Shown here in pieces: positions 43,727-51,242 of a stretch of DNA of 64,000 nucleotides; position 1 is the first letter of the stretch, and each line of letters starts with the position of its first letter. The notes beneath the pieces are model-generated. The model did no database searches. It was not told the origin of the DNA and was given only the letters and a program-made list of their open reading frames with translations. The stretch spans positions 6,972,072 to 7,036,071 of the forward strand of contig NC_002678.2 of the NCBI RefSeq assembly GCF_000009625.1, given 5' to 3'. The stretch comes from Mesorhizobium japonicum MAFF 303099. Lineage in GTDB: Bacteria; Pseudomonadota; Alphaproteobacteria; Rhizobiales; Rhizobiaceae. The translations under genes were made by a program, and so were the position numbers.

Positions 43727-44784
43727 ACTCTTTGTGTAGGCAACCGCACCTGGGCTTTTGCTACTTTTTCCGGGTTTGAAAAATAGCGCTCTATGGCCTC
43801 ATCTGACGACCGATCGATGAGGAAAAATAGCGGCTTTCCATGTGCCCGAAGTACCAATACCGAGAGAAATTCCAGCACGACAGCGATGAGCATCATTGTC
43901 AAGCCGCCGAAGAGGACGATGGCCAGGATGAGGGAGGTCCATCCCTTCGCCTCCACAGCAGCTGGGAAGATGAAGTGAACCAATACCAGGGCCGCACCGC
44001 CAACGAGTGCGGCGGCGCTGAATAAGACCCCAAAAAAGCCGGCGAGGCGGAGAGGTTTTGCTCCAGCCGACATAATCATGCGTCTGGCATGGGAGACTAA
44101 TTTGCTGAATCGGTACCCGCTGACCTTACCTTGAATGAACCGCTCGTCCTTTAGGCGCATCGAAACAATATCGACGCGCTGTGTGAACCACGAGAGTGCC
44201 ATATCGAAATATGTATCGTGGCCACACGCGGCAGCGGCAGCCCTGGCGATCTCCCCTCGCAATAATCGAAAACTGTTGAACATTCGGATGTTCGGATTGC
44301 CGCTGGCTCTTTCAACGAAGGCTTTATATCCCCTCGACCCAAGGTCCCGTATCAGGCTCTGATGAACGGCACTTTCCGCGTTCGCATACACGATGTCGCT
44401 TCCACGCTCTGCGACCATTCGGAAAAGTTCGTTTACCGAACTTGGTGGATGCTGAAGGTCTTCATCGAGCGTGACGATCCAGTCCCCACTCGATCGTATG
44501 ATACCCGCTATTGTAGCCGGGTGTTGGCCGAAATTTCGCGACAGATGAAAAGCACGCACCAGCGGATTTTCGGCAGCAAGGGTGTCGATCAGCTCTCCGG
44601 ATCCGTCGATAGCATTGTCGTCGACCAGGCAGATCTCCCTGATTTCAAACGGAGCATTGGAGGCACTCCATTGAGCGCCAAGGGACTCGATTTCTGCCAC
44701 GAGGCTCCGAAGATATTTCTGGCCGGAATAGACCGGGACAACAAACGACACAGATATCGGCGTAGCGATCACAATTTTTCCCAT
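43723..44784 (-). CDS. GtrB-like bactoprenol glycosyltransferase (GT2)
   Basis: 353 residues. The GT2 domain has VSFVVPVYSGQKYLRSLV, EICLVDDNAIDGS (nucleotide binding), WIVTLDEDLQHPPSSVNELF (DxD-like) and GQHPATIAGI. Two C-terminal transmembrane helices (LAGFFGVLFSAAALVGGAAL, LILAIVLFGGLTMMLIAVV) anchor it. It loads a sugar on undecaprenyl phosphate at the cytoplasmic face. It converges on GtrA, unlike the usual gtrA-gtrB order. Confidence 0.88.
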   Translation of the reverse strand: MGKIVIATPISVSFVVPVYSGQKYLRSLVAEIESLGAQWSASNAPFEIREICLVDDNAIDGSGELIDTLAAENPLVRAFHLSRNFGQHPATIAGIIRSSGDWIVTLDEDLQHPPSSVNELFRMVAERGSDIVYANAESAVHQSLIRDLGSRGYKAFVERASGNPNIRMFNSFRLLRGEIARAAAAACGHDTYFDMALSWFTQRVDIVSMRLKDERFIQGKVSGYRFSKLVSHARRMIMSAGAKPLRLAGFFGVLFSAAALVGGAALVLVHFIFPAAVEAKGWTSLILAIVLFGGLTMMLIAVVLEFLSVLVLRAHGKPLFFLIDRSSDEAIERYFSNPEKVAKAQVRLPTQRV

Positions 44785-44875
44785 TCTTCGACGTCGAGGG
44801 CGACCGTGATAGCCTTAAGTTCATCAGGGTCATAGGAGGAAATCTCCTAAACACCGGAATTGGACTGGCCTTCTC

Positions 44876-45238
44876 CTATTTCTCGCACCCGATCCCGTCA
44901 TGATCGCGATCCAATCCGTTGGGATCGGCGCCGGTGATCTTTACGGGGCCGACAACAACCGGATTGTTCCCTTTGCCGCCAGCGCAGTCCAGATCGCCTC
45001 CACTGCGAGAGCTTACGCGCCGGTAGCTGTTGACAACGGCGACAGCGCGGGCGCCATCGCCCTCTATGTGAGTGTTCTGACTGTTCGGACTGAACGGATC
45101 GACCGTCTGCAAAAGCATGTTGGTGTGGTTAGCGTCTCCAGCAGCTAAAGTGACGCCATCGTAATGGTTCAAGTAGTCGGCCGAGCACCCCGTCAAAAAT
45201 ACGACAGACAAACTCAATGTCCTAAGATGAAAGCGCAT
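44876..45238 (-). CDS. lipoprotein with Excalibur-like C-terminus
   Basis: 120 residues. The signal ends in a lipobox FLTGC. The C-terminus (LDRDHDGIGCEK, with the earlier Cys in DLDC) matches the calcium-binding Excalibur motif, DxDxDGxxCE. GAGGGG before ATG 45238 supports the start. It is probably an envelope protein expressed from the prophage. Its link to the nearby surface cassette is only by position. Confidence 0.65.
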   Translation of the reverse strand: MRFHLRTLSLSVVFLTGCSADYLNHYDGVTLAAGDANHTNMLLQTVDPFSPNSQNTHIEGDGARAVAVVNSYRRVSSRSGGDLDCAGGKGNNPVVVGPVKITGADPNGLDRDHDGIGCEK

Positions 45239-45392
45239 GAAGTTCCCCCTCATACGGAAAATATGCACTCTTTCTAATTTGTTGTCGAATCTGCCTGTGC
45301 TAAACCATCCAGGAAACGAAGGAGATCAAGCAACTGCGGCGCACGCGGCCCACGGTCCAAGTGACCTCCACTTCTGCCGCTCGTTTGACCTA

Positions 45393-45590
45393 GGCTGGTT
45401 GATCCCAGCCCCCGACTTGCCCGCTGCTCTCCCCAAGGGACAGCGGGCCTTTTCTACGTATAAGCGGAACCTGATATTCAACGGCTTGTTCCTGTGACGG
45501 CAGCATAACGCTGCTGGCCAAGACCCGCATCCTTGGCCGGGCCCGCTTCTTCCGCCATTGAGGCGGGCCCACTGTACTACTCCGTATTAG
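45393..45590. repeat. hairpin module 1
   Basis: It contains a terminator-like hairpin (GCCCGCTG 45419-45426 with CAGCGGGC 45441-45448, then CTTTT), GGCCAAG/CTTGGCC at 45516-45538 and GGGCCCGC/GCGGGCCC at 45539-45570. The order and spacing match module 2 at about 174 bp downstream. Confidence 0.5.
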
Positions 45591-45760
45591 TTGCCCGCTA
45601 CCGAAAGGCGGCGGGCTTTTTTCGTATGAGGGTGGAACATCGGTCTTTACCGCTTATTTGACTAGAGGCGGCCGGCTCTTCAGCAGTCTGCCGCTGACCA
45701 AAGACCCAAATCTTGGTCGGCCCGCGCATCCCCAAGGTGTCGCGGGCCACTAGGGCTGGT
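45591..45760. repeat. hairpin module 2
   Basis: It contains GCCCGC 45593-45598 with GCGGGC 45611-45616 and a TTTTTT run (a good terminator), GACCAA/TTGGTC at 45696-45718 and GGCCCGCG/CGCGGGCC at 45719-45748. Module 1 has the same elements at similar offsets (97 and 103 bp, 120 and 126 bp from the first hairpin). Confidence 0.5.
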
Positions 45761-45986
45761 GAGGCGCCAACATGAGAGCACCCGCGGCAATAGGGAAGCC
45801 TGTCCTTGGGATGCTTTTAGGCTGGTGTTGCTTGCTGTGATCGGCTGGGGCATAGGCAGACAGGATGACGAAGAAGCCATGCCTCACGATTCTGCCGCTT
45901 TTGTCCCCCAGCTGTCTGGAACCAATTAGCGCCCACGAGGTTCATTATCTGCTCGGAAGACCCCTCGACCGAGCGGACAAACAAGA

Positions 45987-46018
45987 GCCCGTCACTGCTT
46001 CGTCAGTGGCGGGCTTTT
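45987..46018 (+). terminator. rho-independent terminator before the ArsR-type gene
   Basis: GCCCGTCACTG-CTTCGT-CAGTGGCGGGC followed by TTTT. It ends about 20 bp before the ATG at 46038, so it may close an upstream small RNA or act as an attenuator. Confidence 0.6.
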
Positions 46019-46037
46019 CCTGTGCACAAGGGCGACG

Positions 46038-46424
46038 ATGGAATCCTACGTCAGACAGCGGCTAGCAGAAATTAAGGCCAATTCTGCATCGCGACGCAAA
46101 CGAGCGAAACCCCTCAGCTTCCGCAACAAAGCGGCTGAGGTGGCACGATGGCTCGCCGTTCTCGGCAACCGCAACCGTTTCTTGGTCGTCGTCCATTTGA
46201 TCGACGGCGAAAAACCGGTGGGGGAATTGGCCGCGCTGATTGGTCTCTCCCCTTCGGCCTCATCACAGCATCTCGCGATTCTAACAGAGGAAGGGATCGT
46301 GGAATCGTGCGCAGATGGAGCTAGGCGCTACTATTCCTGCAAATCAGAAGCGGCGAAGGCTGTAGTCTTGCTTTTTGATGATCTGGCCGAGGATTCGAAG
46401 CTTCCCAAAGCACCACGAAAATGA
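46038..46424 (+). CDS. ArsR-family winged-helix regulator
   Basis: 128 residues. FRNKAAEVARWLAVLGNRNR then the ArsR helix-turn-helix VGELAALIGLSPSASSQHLA and ILTEEGIVESCADGARRYYS. No obvious metal-binding cysteine pair of the ELCVCD type is present, so it is not a classical arsenic sensor. It is divergent from nothing and its target is unknown. It is followed by an overlapping membrane-protein gene. Confidence 0.8.
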   Translation: MESYVRQRLAEIKANSASRRKRAKPLSFRNKAAEVARWLAVLGNRNRFLVVVHLIDGEKPVGELAALIGLSPSASSQHLAILTEEGIVESCADGARRYYSCKSEAAKAVVLLFDDLAEDSKLPKAPRK

Positions 46425-46632
46425 AGAAGACCTCAAAACCTTCCCTGAAACAGACCAGATCTCTGCTGTTACGACAGGTCCCACCGCATCAATCATCTCG
46501 CCGCGTCTGCGGCTGGTGCTATTCGCGTTTGTGGTCCTGTTTTTCATGGGCGCCGGCTTGTGGCTGGCCGCTGAGTTGATACTTTCCACCTCGCAACCGG
46601 TCGTTATTTTCGTACACCCGGGAACACAATGA
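46378..46632 (+). CDS. small membrane protein (cargo), unknown
   Basis: 84 residues, starting inside the ArsR-type gene in another frame. One strong transmembrane segment (LVLFAFVVLFFMGAGLWLAA) lies near the C-terminus. The overlap with the regulator suggests coupled translation. The start is uncertain because the N-terminal 20 residues lie wholly in the overlap. Confidence 0.45.
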   Translation: MIWPRIRSFPKHHENEEDLKTFPETDQISAVTTGPTASIISPRLRLVLFAFVVLFFMGAGLWLAAELILSTSQPVVIFVHPGTQ

Positions 46633-46822
46633 TTGTCGCGCCGTCTTCAGGGTCCAGCGGTTTATGCCCAGGCTCTTCGTGCCAGAGAACCTGGCGCAAA
46701 TCCCGCTGGTCGACCATCTGACCGCAGATCGGGCAGGGATAGAAGTTGTCTTCCTCCAGGGTCGGTTCGGTGCCATGGCGCTTCCCGGGGATAGGCGGGC
46801 CAAGGTCTGATAGCTTCGTCAT
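46604..46822 (-). CDS. small zinc-finger-like protein (cargo)
   Basis: 72 residues with YPCPICGQMVDQRDLRQVLW followed by HEEPGHK, a C2H2-type metal site. It starts in an ATGA overlap with the upstream minus-strand zinc-ribbon gene. The pair probably forms one operon of small DNA- or RNA-binding proteins. Confidence 0.6.
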   Translation of the reverse strand: MTKLSDLGPPIPGKRHGTEPTLEEDNFYPCPICGQMVDQRDLRQVLWHEEPGHKPLDPEDGATIIVFPGVRK

Positions 46823-47070
46823 GCCGCAGGAATTAGCCGATGGGGTCGGCGTTCTGGCGCCCTGCCGCTGCCAGGCTTTTGCCGGCCTTTCAGGTAGCTC
46901 GCAAAGATAGACAGCTTCTCTTCGTAGCCTATGCGCACCATCGCGTTGCACCCGACGCATCTGAAGCTTCCAATTGTGCGGAGCCAGGAACCGAATCTGA
47001 CGATAGGTTGTGAACAGGCCGGGCAGTTGAATTCCATCAACACGTCGCACAGTTCGTCGTTTAAAGCCAT
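46819..47070 (-). CDS. small zinc-ribbon protein (cargo)
   Basis: 83 residues with two CxxC pairs (NCPACSQPIV and FRCVGCNAMV), a zinc-ribbon pattern. The C-terminus is Arg/Pro-rich. It is followed by the C2H2-like gene in a 4-base overlap. No family name is certain. Confidence 0.6.
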   Translation of the reverse strand: MALNDELCDVLMEFNCPACSQPIVRFGSWLRTIGSFRCVGCNAMVRIGYEEKLSIFASYLKGRQKPGSGRAPERRPHRLIPAA

Positions 47071-47259
47071 TTCGTGATCCTCCCGACCCGGCGCGCCCCA
47101 CCGGCCCGATTCAAGTAAAAAGGTCGGAATATGTTCCAGGGCGGGACTTATGGCCGACAGTGAGCGGACTTAGGTCCTACTTCAAGCCAAACGCTGGAGG
47201 ACGGGAACTGTCTGGAGAGTTGGAAATTGTACCCAAAATCCAGGATGGCGAGGTTCCAC

Positions 47260-47355
47260 GTGTTCAAACATAACGAATTGCTGATGATCGAGGGCGCCTT
47301 GGCGGCGATCCTGCCTGTTGCCCTTGGTTTGCTTCTCCTCTCGTGGGCTTTGTGA
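47260..47355 (+). CDS. tiny single-helix membrane protein
   Basis: 31 residues from a GTG start: a polar N-terminus, then one transmembrane helix (LAAILPVALGLLLLSWAL). GAGG lies six bases before the GTG. Its size is below usual gene-calling limits. Small hydrophobic proteins of this kind occur in phage cargo. Its reality rests only on the ribosome site and the clean helix. Confidence 0.4.
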   Translation: MFKHNELLMIEGALAAILPVALGLLLLSWAL

Positions 47356-47446
47356 TCGTGTCGTCCTGAGCACTTGCCCAAGCGCCTCATGATCCACAAG
47401 CCGATGAAGGTCGACGGCAAAATCACCTTGTACACGGAACGGTTTC

Positions 47447-47824
47447 GTGGATAGCGAACGCCTCACAGTCCGATCCGCCTATCGGCGCGGCTGGCAGGTT
47501 GTGGAGAACAACCACGCGATCGAGACCTTCGACAGCAAGGTCGAGGCCTTCAACTTCGTCCATGCCAGGGGTGCCCGCGTCCGGCTCACATGGGATCGGA
47601 CCGTCATCGGTGGACAGACAGCTCATTACGATTTCGCTGCAAGCTTCGGCGACACAGGTGTCGGGCGCATCATGAAGGAACAGCATGGACCCTCGGCAGG
47701 CACCTGGTTTTGGACATGCTACGACGGTGGCGCTCGTGGCACGGTCGCCACCAAGGATGAGGAAGTAGTCGGCGTCGAGGTCGCCTACGCGCGCCGCGTC
47801 GCAGGGGCGGATTTGCCCCGATAG
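47447..47824 (+). CDS. phage cargo protein, unknown
   Basis: 125 residues from a GTG start. RGWQVVENNHAIETFDSKVE, then GTWFWTCYDGGARGTVATKD suggest a small cytoplasmic alpha/beta protein. It has no membrane segment. The opposite strand is also open but unlike host coding. It is followed by the last cargo gene. Confidence 0.55.
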   Translation: MDSERLTVRSAYRRGWQVVENNHAIETFDSKVEAFNFVHARGARVRLTWDRTVIGGQTAHYDFAASFGDTGVGRIMKEQHGPSAGTWFWTCYDGGARGTVATKDEEVVGVEVAYARRVAGADLPR

Positions 47825-47906
47825 GCCACGTTCCAAAATGAACCTCCCTTGCCGCACCGTGCATGTCTAAGTACGCTGATCTTTTTGACGTGGCGAGGGA
47901 AGAGAC

Positions 47907-48497
47907 ATGGCTACAGCTCACGAAGCAATTTCGGGAGCCCAAGCTAGGCTGAAGGCAGCCTATTTCGGCTTAAAGGACATGGATGAACAGCCCACACGCT
48001 ACCAATCCGGTCTGATGAATGCAGTAGTGTTCGGACGCATGGTCACACTATCATTGCAAAACATGCGCAATGACGTTGAGAGCTTTGACGCGTGGTATGA
48101 ACCTCACAAGACCAAGATGAAGGACGATCCTGTGATGCGGTTCTTTATCGAATTGCGAAACAAGATTGAAAAACAAGTTGGTCAGCACACAAGTACGGCA
48201 CTCCGTGTCTCGAGTTTTTCAGCAGGCGACATACCGCGGCCGGCGCCACCCTACGCGGTCGGGTTCATAGTGGGACATAGCGAATATGGCGGGGCGAGCG
48301 GGTGGAAAGTACGATTCCCGGATGGGCAGGAGGACTTTTACCCCGTCAGCCTTCCCGCTGAACTCGTGAAGATCGTCAATGTGTTCAGAGAGGCTCCGCC
48401 GGAGGTAAGAGGCGTGGATGCCAAGGCACTGATTGCGCATTACTTGCGCACTCTTTCCACGTTGGTGGAGGACGCACGCAAGCAGTTTCTGGGTTAA
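47907..48497 (+). CDS. phage cargo protein, unknown
   Basis: 196 residues. The first 90 residues are helical (HEAISGAQARLKAAYFGLKD, LSLQNMRNDVESFDAWYEPH) and resemble the helical cores of abortive-infection-like or HEPN-like proteins, without a clear catalytic motif. The C-terminal half is mixed. It is the last gene before attR, a position that often holds lysogenic conversion or defence genes. GGGAAGAG supports the start. Confidence 0.6.
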   Translation: MATAHEAISGAQARLKAAYFGLKDMDEQPTRYQSGLMNAVVFGRMVTLSLQNMRNDVESFDAWYEPHKTKMKDDPVMRFFIELRNKIEKQVGQHTSTALRVSSFSAGDIPRPAPPYAVGFIVGHSEYGGASGWKVRFPDGQEDFYPVSLPAELVKIVNVFREAPPEVRGVDAKALIAHYLRTLSTLVEDARKQFLG

Positions 48498-48539
48498 CGG
48501 CCGGGCTCTCCGGGAGCTCGGTAAAATTCCTATATGTGC

Positions 48540-48579
48540 GCGCCCAGAAAGCGCCCAGATAACCCTCGCAAGCGCCCGG
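48540..48579 (+). other. candidate integrase arm-type sites, right
   Basis: GCGCCCAG occurs at 48540-48547 and 48551-48558, with a variant GCGCCCGG near 48572. These match the TGCGCCCAG pair at 3519-3539 inside the left end. Both groups lie within 150 bp of their att core. Confidence 0.45.
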
Positions 48580-48651
48580 TTTCGGCAGGAATATCCGGGC
48601 GCAAACGGCATAAAAAAGCCCGGAAATGCGAGGTTTCTGCGGTTCGAACGC

Positions 48652-48699
48652 TCGTTTACACCGAAGATGTCGGCGGTTCGAGCCCGTCATCGCCCACCA
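48652..48699 (+). repeat. attR core, 48-bp direct repeat
   Basis: It is identical to 3414-3461 and ends with the tRNA CCA. The bases upstream (48651 and before) do not continue the tRNA, so this copy is only the 3' part displaced by integration. Host sequence resumes at 48700. Confidence 0.93.
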
Positions 48700-49005
48700 T
48701 CCCACGTCGTCTTGAAAATGCGATTTGGTCCTTCCGGGAGGCAGGACGATGGGCGCCTGATGCTTCCGAGCATTGAACCTAGATCCGTTTGAAGTCGGCA
48801 AGCCCCAAGCGTATCCGCTGGTCTTCTGCGAAGGCGAGGGCGAAAGACTCCAGATCGAACGATCGGGTTAGTTCCTCGTCGCCGTCGACCACGCGGACGA
48901 GCCATTCTCCGCAGGCTTTTCGCAGGTTGCGATTTCGCCGATGGGAACGTTAGCAGGGCTTCAAAGTTTCTTGACCGCTAAGGCGACCTTGCGCGGAGGT
49001 GGCAA
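48700..49005. other. host region right of the prophage with a coding remnant
   Basis: About 300 bp with no complete gene. The minus strand from 48949 to 48779 has an open frame ending KACGEWLVRVVDGDEEL... to FKRI, without a plausible start codon. It looks like the C-terminal part of a small conserved protein, possibly truncated. Confidence 0.4.
48779..48949 (-). pseudogene. fragment of a small protein gene without start
   Basis: 56 residues in an open frame on the minus strand, ending at TAG 48779-48781. EWLVRVVDGDEELTRSFDLE is a strong acidic amphipathic pattern that looks coding. No ATG, GTG or TTG with a ribosome site lies at its beginning, and an in-frame stop precedes it. It may be a remnant left after rearrangement near attR. 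Confidence 0.3.
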
Positions 49006-49209
49006 ATGAAGACGACAGTTGGACCGGATACCGTCGACGTGGCCAAGGCGGTCGAAACGATGCTCACGGAGCATGACGACCCTGCCTTTCTATCGATGGC
49101 CGAATTTATCGAAGTGCTTCGTCAAAAAACGGGGACTGACCGTTCTGACGCGGATCTGAAAGCCCTCGTCACGAAGAAGGCGGCGGTGCTTGGTATCGTT
49201 ATGGAGTGA
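49006..49209 (+). CDS. small host protein, unknown
   Basis: 67 residues, helical (AKAVETMLTEHDDPAFLSMA, ADLKALVTKKAAVLGIVM). GGAGG before the ATG supports the start. It stands alone between the remnant and the minus-strand membrane protein. Confidence 0.55.
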   Translation: MKTTVGPDTVDVAKAVETMLTEHDDPAFLSMAEFIEVLRQKTGTDRSDADLKALVTKKAAVLGIVME

Positions 49210-49356
49210 GGATGGCCAAGCCCGGCTGCATAGCCCGTGCCCGGATGCTGTTTGCGTATCGGCGCGCCTGCATGAGCCATTTTAGCGCGCTTGTTTGCGG
49301 GGCGTGCAACCCACGTTCAACGCTGCGCGCAAGATCGACTGAACAAGACCGGCGCG

Positions 49357-49566
49357 CTACATTTTGTTCTGCCGCTTTTCGACAGCATAGGATGTCCAGC
49401 GGCAGCACATGCCCGCGATCGATGTCGCGGCGCCACCAAACAGGCATGCCGCAAGCACCGGGTCTTGCGAGGCACTTTTCCAGCTGACCACCGCCAGCAA
49501 TATGACGCTTACCGTCGAGACCACATAGCCGATACCTTTGAGCGTATGCGGCGAAACCTTGGCCAT
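49357..49566 (-). CDS. small two-helix membrane protein
   Basis: 69 residues. Two hydrophobic segments (GIGYVVSTVSVILLAVVSW and VLAACLFGGAATSIAGMCCR) probably cross the inner membrane. GGGAGAG before ATG 49566 supports the start. It is divergent from the pyrophosphatase gene. No family is recognised. Confidence 0.6.
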   Translation of the reverse strand: MAKVSPHTLKGIGYVVSTVSVILLAVVSWKSASQDPVLAACLFGGAATSIAGMCCRWTSYAVEKRQNKM

Positions 49567-49696
49567 CACACTCTCCCTTTCCACGCCAGTGTTGAACTTT
49601 TGTATCGGCGCCAGGTTCCGTTCGTCGGTTGGCCATGCGGGAACCTTTTGCCTGTTCACGCGTGCTACTGTGATCTGGGCACTGGATGCATGAGCC

Positions 49697-50233
49697 ATGA
49701 CAAACTTTCTGAAACTCCCTGCGAAGTCTGAGAACCTGTTTCGCGTTGTCGTCGAAACGCCGCGAGGAGCAGCCGCCAAGCTCGCCTACGACCCCAAGAC
49801 GGGCGTCTTTCAATATTCAAGACCGCTGCCGATCGGCAACACATACCCTTATGACTGGGGGTTTGTACCCTCCACCGTCGGGGAGGATGGTGATCCGCTC
49901 GACGGGATGGTGATCCACCAGGCCGCCACAGCACCCGGCGTGGTGATCAAATGCGATCTGCTCGGTGCATTGCGGGTGAAGCAGAAAGACCCCGATGGGA
50001 CGGTCATCCGCAACGATCGTTATATTTTCTGCCCGCGCAAGGAGGATGCGCCGGACAAGCCCATGGCCGCCGACCATTTGCCGCGGGATTTGCGCCAGGA
50101 GATCGAGCAGTTCTTTTTGTCCTCCGTGCTGGGCACGGGCAAGACGATCAAGCTGAAAGGCTGGCAGGACGCCGACGAGGCCGCCAAGTCGCTTGGCAAG
50201 GGCGCGAGGGCTTTTCGGCGCAATCGCAAGTGA
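49697..50233 (+). CDS. ppa: soluble inorganic pyrophosphatase
   Basis: 178 residues of the family I pyrophosphatase fold, which hydrolyses pyrophosphate in the cytoplasm. The signature DWGFVPSTVGEDGDPLDGMV carries the metal-binding Asp cluster (GEDGDPLD), with AKLAYDPKTGVFQYSRPLP before it. Length fits bacterial Ppa (about 175). It differs from the classical housekeeping sequence in details, so it may be a second, divergent pyrophosphatase. A rho-independent terminator lies about 100 bp downstream. Confidence 0.85.
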   Translation: MTNFLKLPAKSENLFRVVVETPRGAAAKLAYDPKTGVFQYSRPLPIGNTYPYDWGFVPSTVGEDGDPLDGMVIHQAATAPGVVIKCDLLGALRVKQKDPDGTVIRNDRYIFCPRKEDAPDKPMAADHLPRDLRQEIEQFFLSSVLGTGKTIKLKGWQDADEAAKSLGKGARAFRRNRK

Positions 50234-50334
50234 TGGCCTTGTCTTCCGCGATCACACCATAGGCTAACACGGTCACGCGGTTCACAATACAATTGCAAGC
50301 GGTCGATTCCTCCGGGATGTAGCCACTCCAAAAG

Positions 50335-50366
50335 CCCGCCGCGGGTCGCTCCCGTGGCGGGTTTTT
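50335..50366 (+). terminator. rho-independent terminator after ppa
   Basis: CCCGCCGCGGG-TCGCT-CCCGTGGCGGG followed by TTTTT. The stem is 11 bp with one mismatch. It ends the pyrophosphatase transcript and faces the 3' end of the SDR gene. Confidence 0.8.
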
Positions 50367-50458
50367 CGTTGGTCAGGGGTTGCAGGCCGCAGAGGGGCGA
50401 GCTTCCTGACGCCTCTGCCGGCCGGATCGCTCCTGCGCCGTGCGAAAGACTTGGGCGA

Positions 50459-51229
50459 TCAAGGCGGCACCATCCGAAAATCATTGCCCTCGGGCAGCAA
50501 TTGCCCGCCGTCGACGACAATGGTCGTCCCGGTGATATAGCCGGCGTCGTCCGAGGCCAGGAAAAGGAAGGCATTGGCGACGTCGCGCGGGCTGCCGAGC
50601 CGGCCGAGCGGGATGGAATCCTCCATGTTCTTGATGTAGGCGGCACCGCGATGCTGCTGGATGGCTTCGGTCAGGATGTTGCCGGGTTCGACACCGTTGA
50701 CGGTGATGCCGTAGCCGGAGAACTCCAGCGCCGCTGCCCGGATGAAGCCGTTGATGCCTGCCTTTGTCGCCGAATAATGGCCGTGGCCGGGGCTCGTGAC
50801 ATGCGGTCCGGTGATGGAGGAGGTGTAGAGCATGCGTCCGGAGCGCTGCGCCTTCATCGGCACCAGGGCTGCGCGGGTGGCATTGAAGGTGCCGCGCAGA
50901 TTGACGGCCATGACGCGATCCCAGTCGTCGGTGCTGGTGTTCTCGATCAATTGCCAGGGATAGATGCCGGCATTCTGCACGATGATGTCGAGCCGGCCGT
51001 GACGCTTCAGCGCCAGTGCCACCGAGGCCTCGGCGTCGCGCATTTGCGAGATGTCGGTGCCGATGAAAGGGACACCGAGCTCATCCGCGGTCGCTTGCCC
51101 GGCCTCGGCCTCGCTGTCGGCCAGAACCAGCCGTGCGCCTTCTTCGGCAAAGCGCAATGCGATGCCCTTGCCGATGCCGCGCGCGCTGCCGATGATCAGC
51201 GCCACCTTGTCTTTCAATCGTCCGGTCAT
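50459..51229 (-). CDS. SDR-family sugar/alcohol dehydrogenase
   Basis: 256 residues of the classical short-chain dehydrogenase fold. The NAD site is IIGSARGIGKGIALRF, NAG is present in QNAGIYPW, and the active site is Ser in YTSSITG with YSATKAG (Tyr-x-x-x-Lys). It is the last gene of the leftward sugar transport operon, so it probably oxidises the imported sugar. ATG 51229 follows the permease stop by 13 bp. Confidence 0.9.
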   Translation of the reverse strand: MTGRLKDKVALIIGSARGIGKGIALRFAEEGARLVLADSEAEAGQATADELGVPFIGTDISQMRDAEASVALALKRHGRLDIIVQNAGIYPWQLIENTSTDDWDRVMAVNLRGTFNATRAALVPMKAQRSGRMLYTSSITGPHVTSPGHGHYSATKAGINGFIRAAALEFSGYGITVNGVEPGNILTEAIQQHRGAAYIKNMEDSIPLGRLGSPRDVANAFLFLASDDAGYITGTTIVVDGGQLLPEGNDFRMVPP

Positions 51230-51242
51230 GCGAGCCGTCCTG

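Larger units (their letters stand above)
45239..46037. other. non-coding region with tandem hairpin modules
   Basis: About 800 bp without a recognised protein gene. From 45393 on it holds a series of GC-rich hairpins in two similar modules of about 174 bp, plus a terminator near the ArsR-type gene. A tiny 22-residue open frame (45774-45842) starts with ATG behind GAGG, but it is too short to support as a gene. Confidence 0.5.

Noticed and set aside
45774..45842. 22-residue open frame with a GAGG site in the hairpin region
   Set aside because: Too short and no conservation evidence; kept only as a note.
45393..46018. CRISPR-like repetition
   Set aside because: The units are few, long and structurally paired, without identical direct repeats and regular spacers.
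45865..46065. Plus-strand frame with a hydrophobic start before the ArsR-type gene
   Set aside because: A strong terminator lies inside it and it overlaps the start of the regulator; not supported.
47423..47857. Minus-strand frame opposite the cargo gene at 47447
   Set aside because: No ribosome site and less protein-like than the plus strand; both strands remain open because of GC bias.
48385..48801. Minus-strand frame across attR
   Set aside because: It reads through the tRNA-like att sequence and the antisense of the last cargo gene; a shadow.
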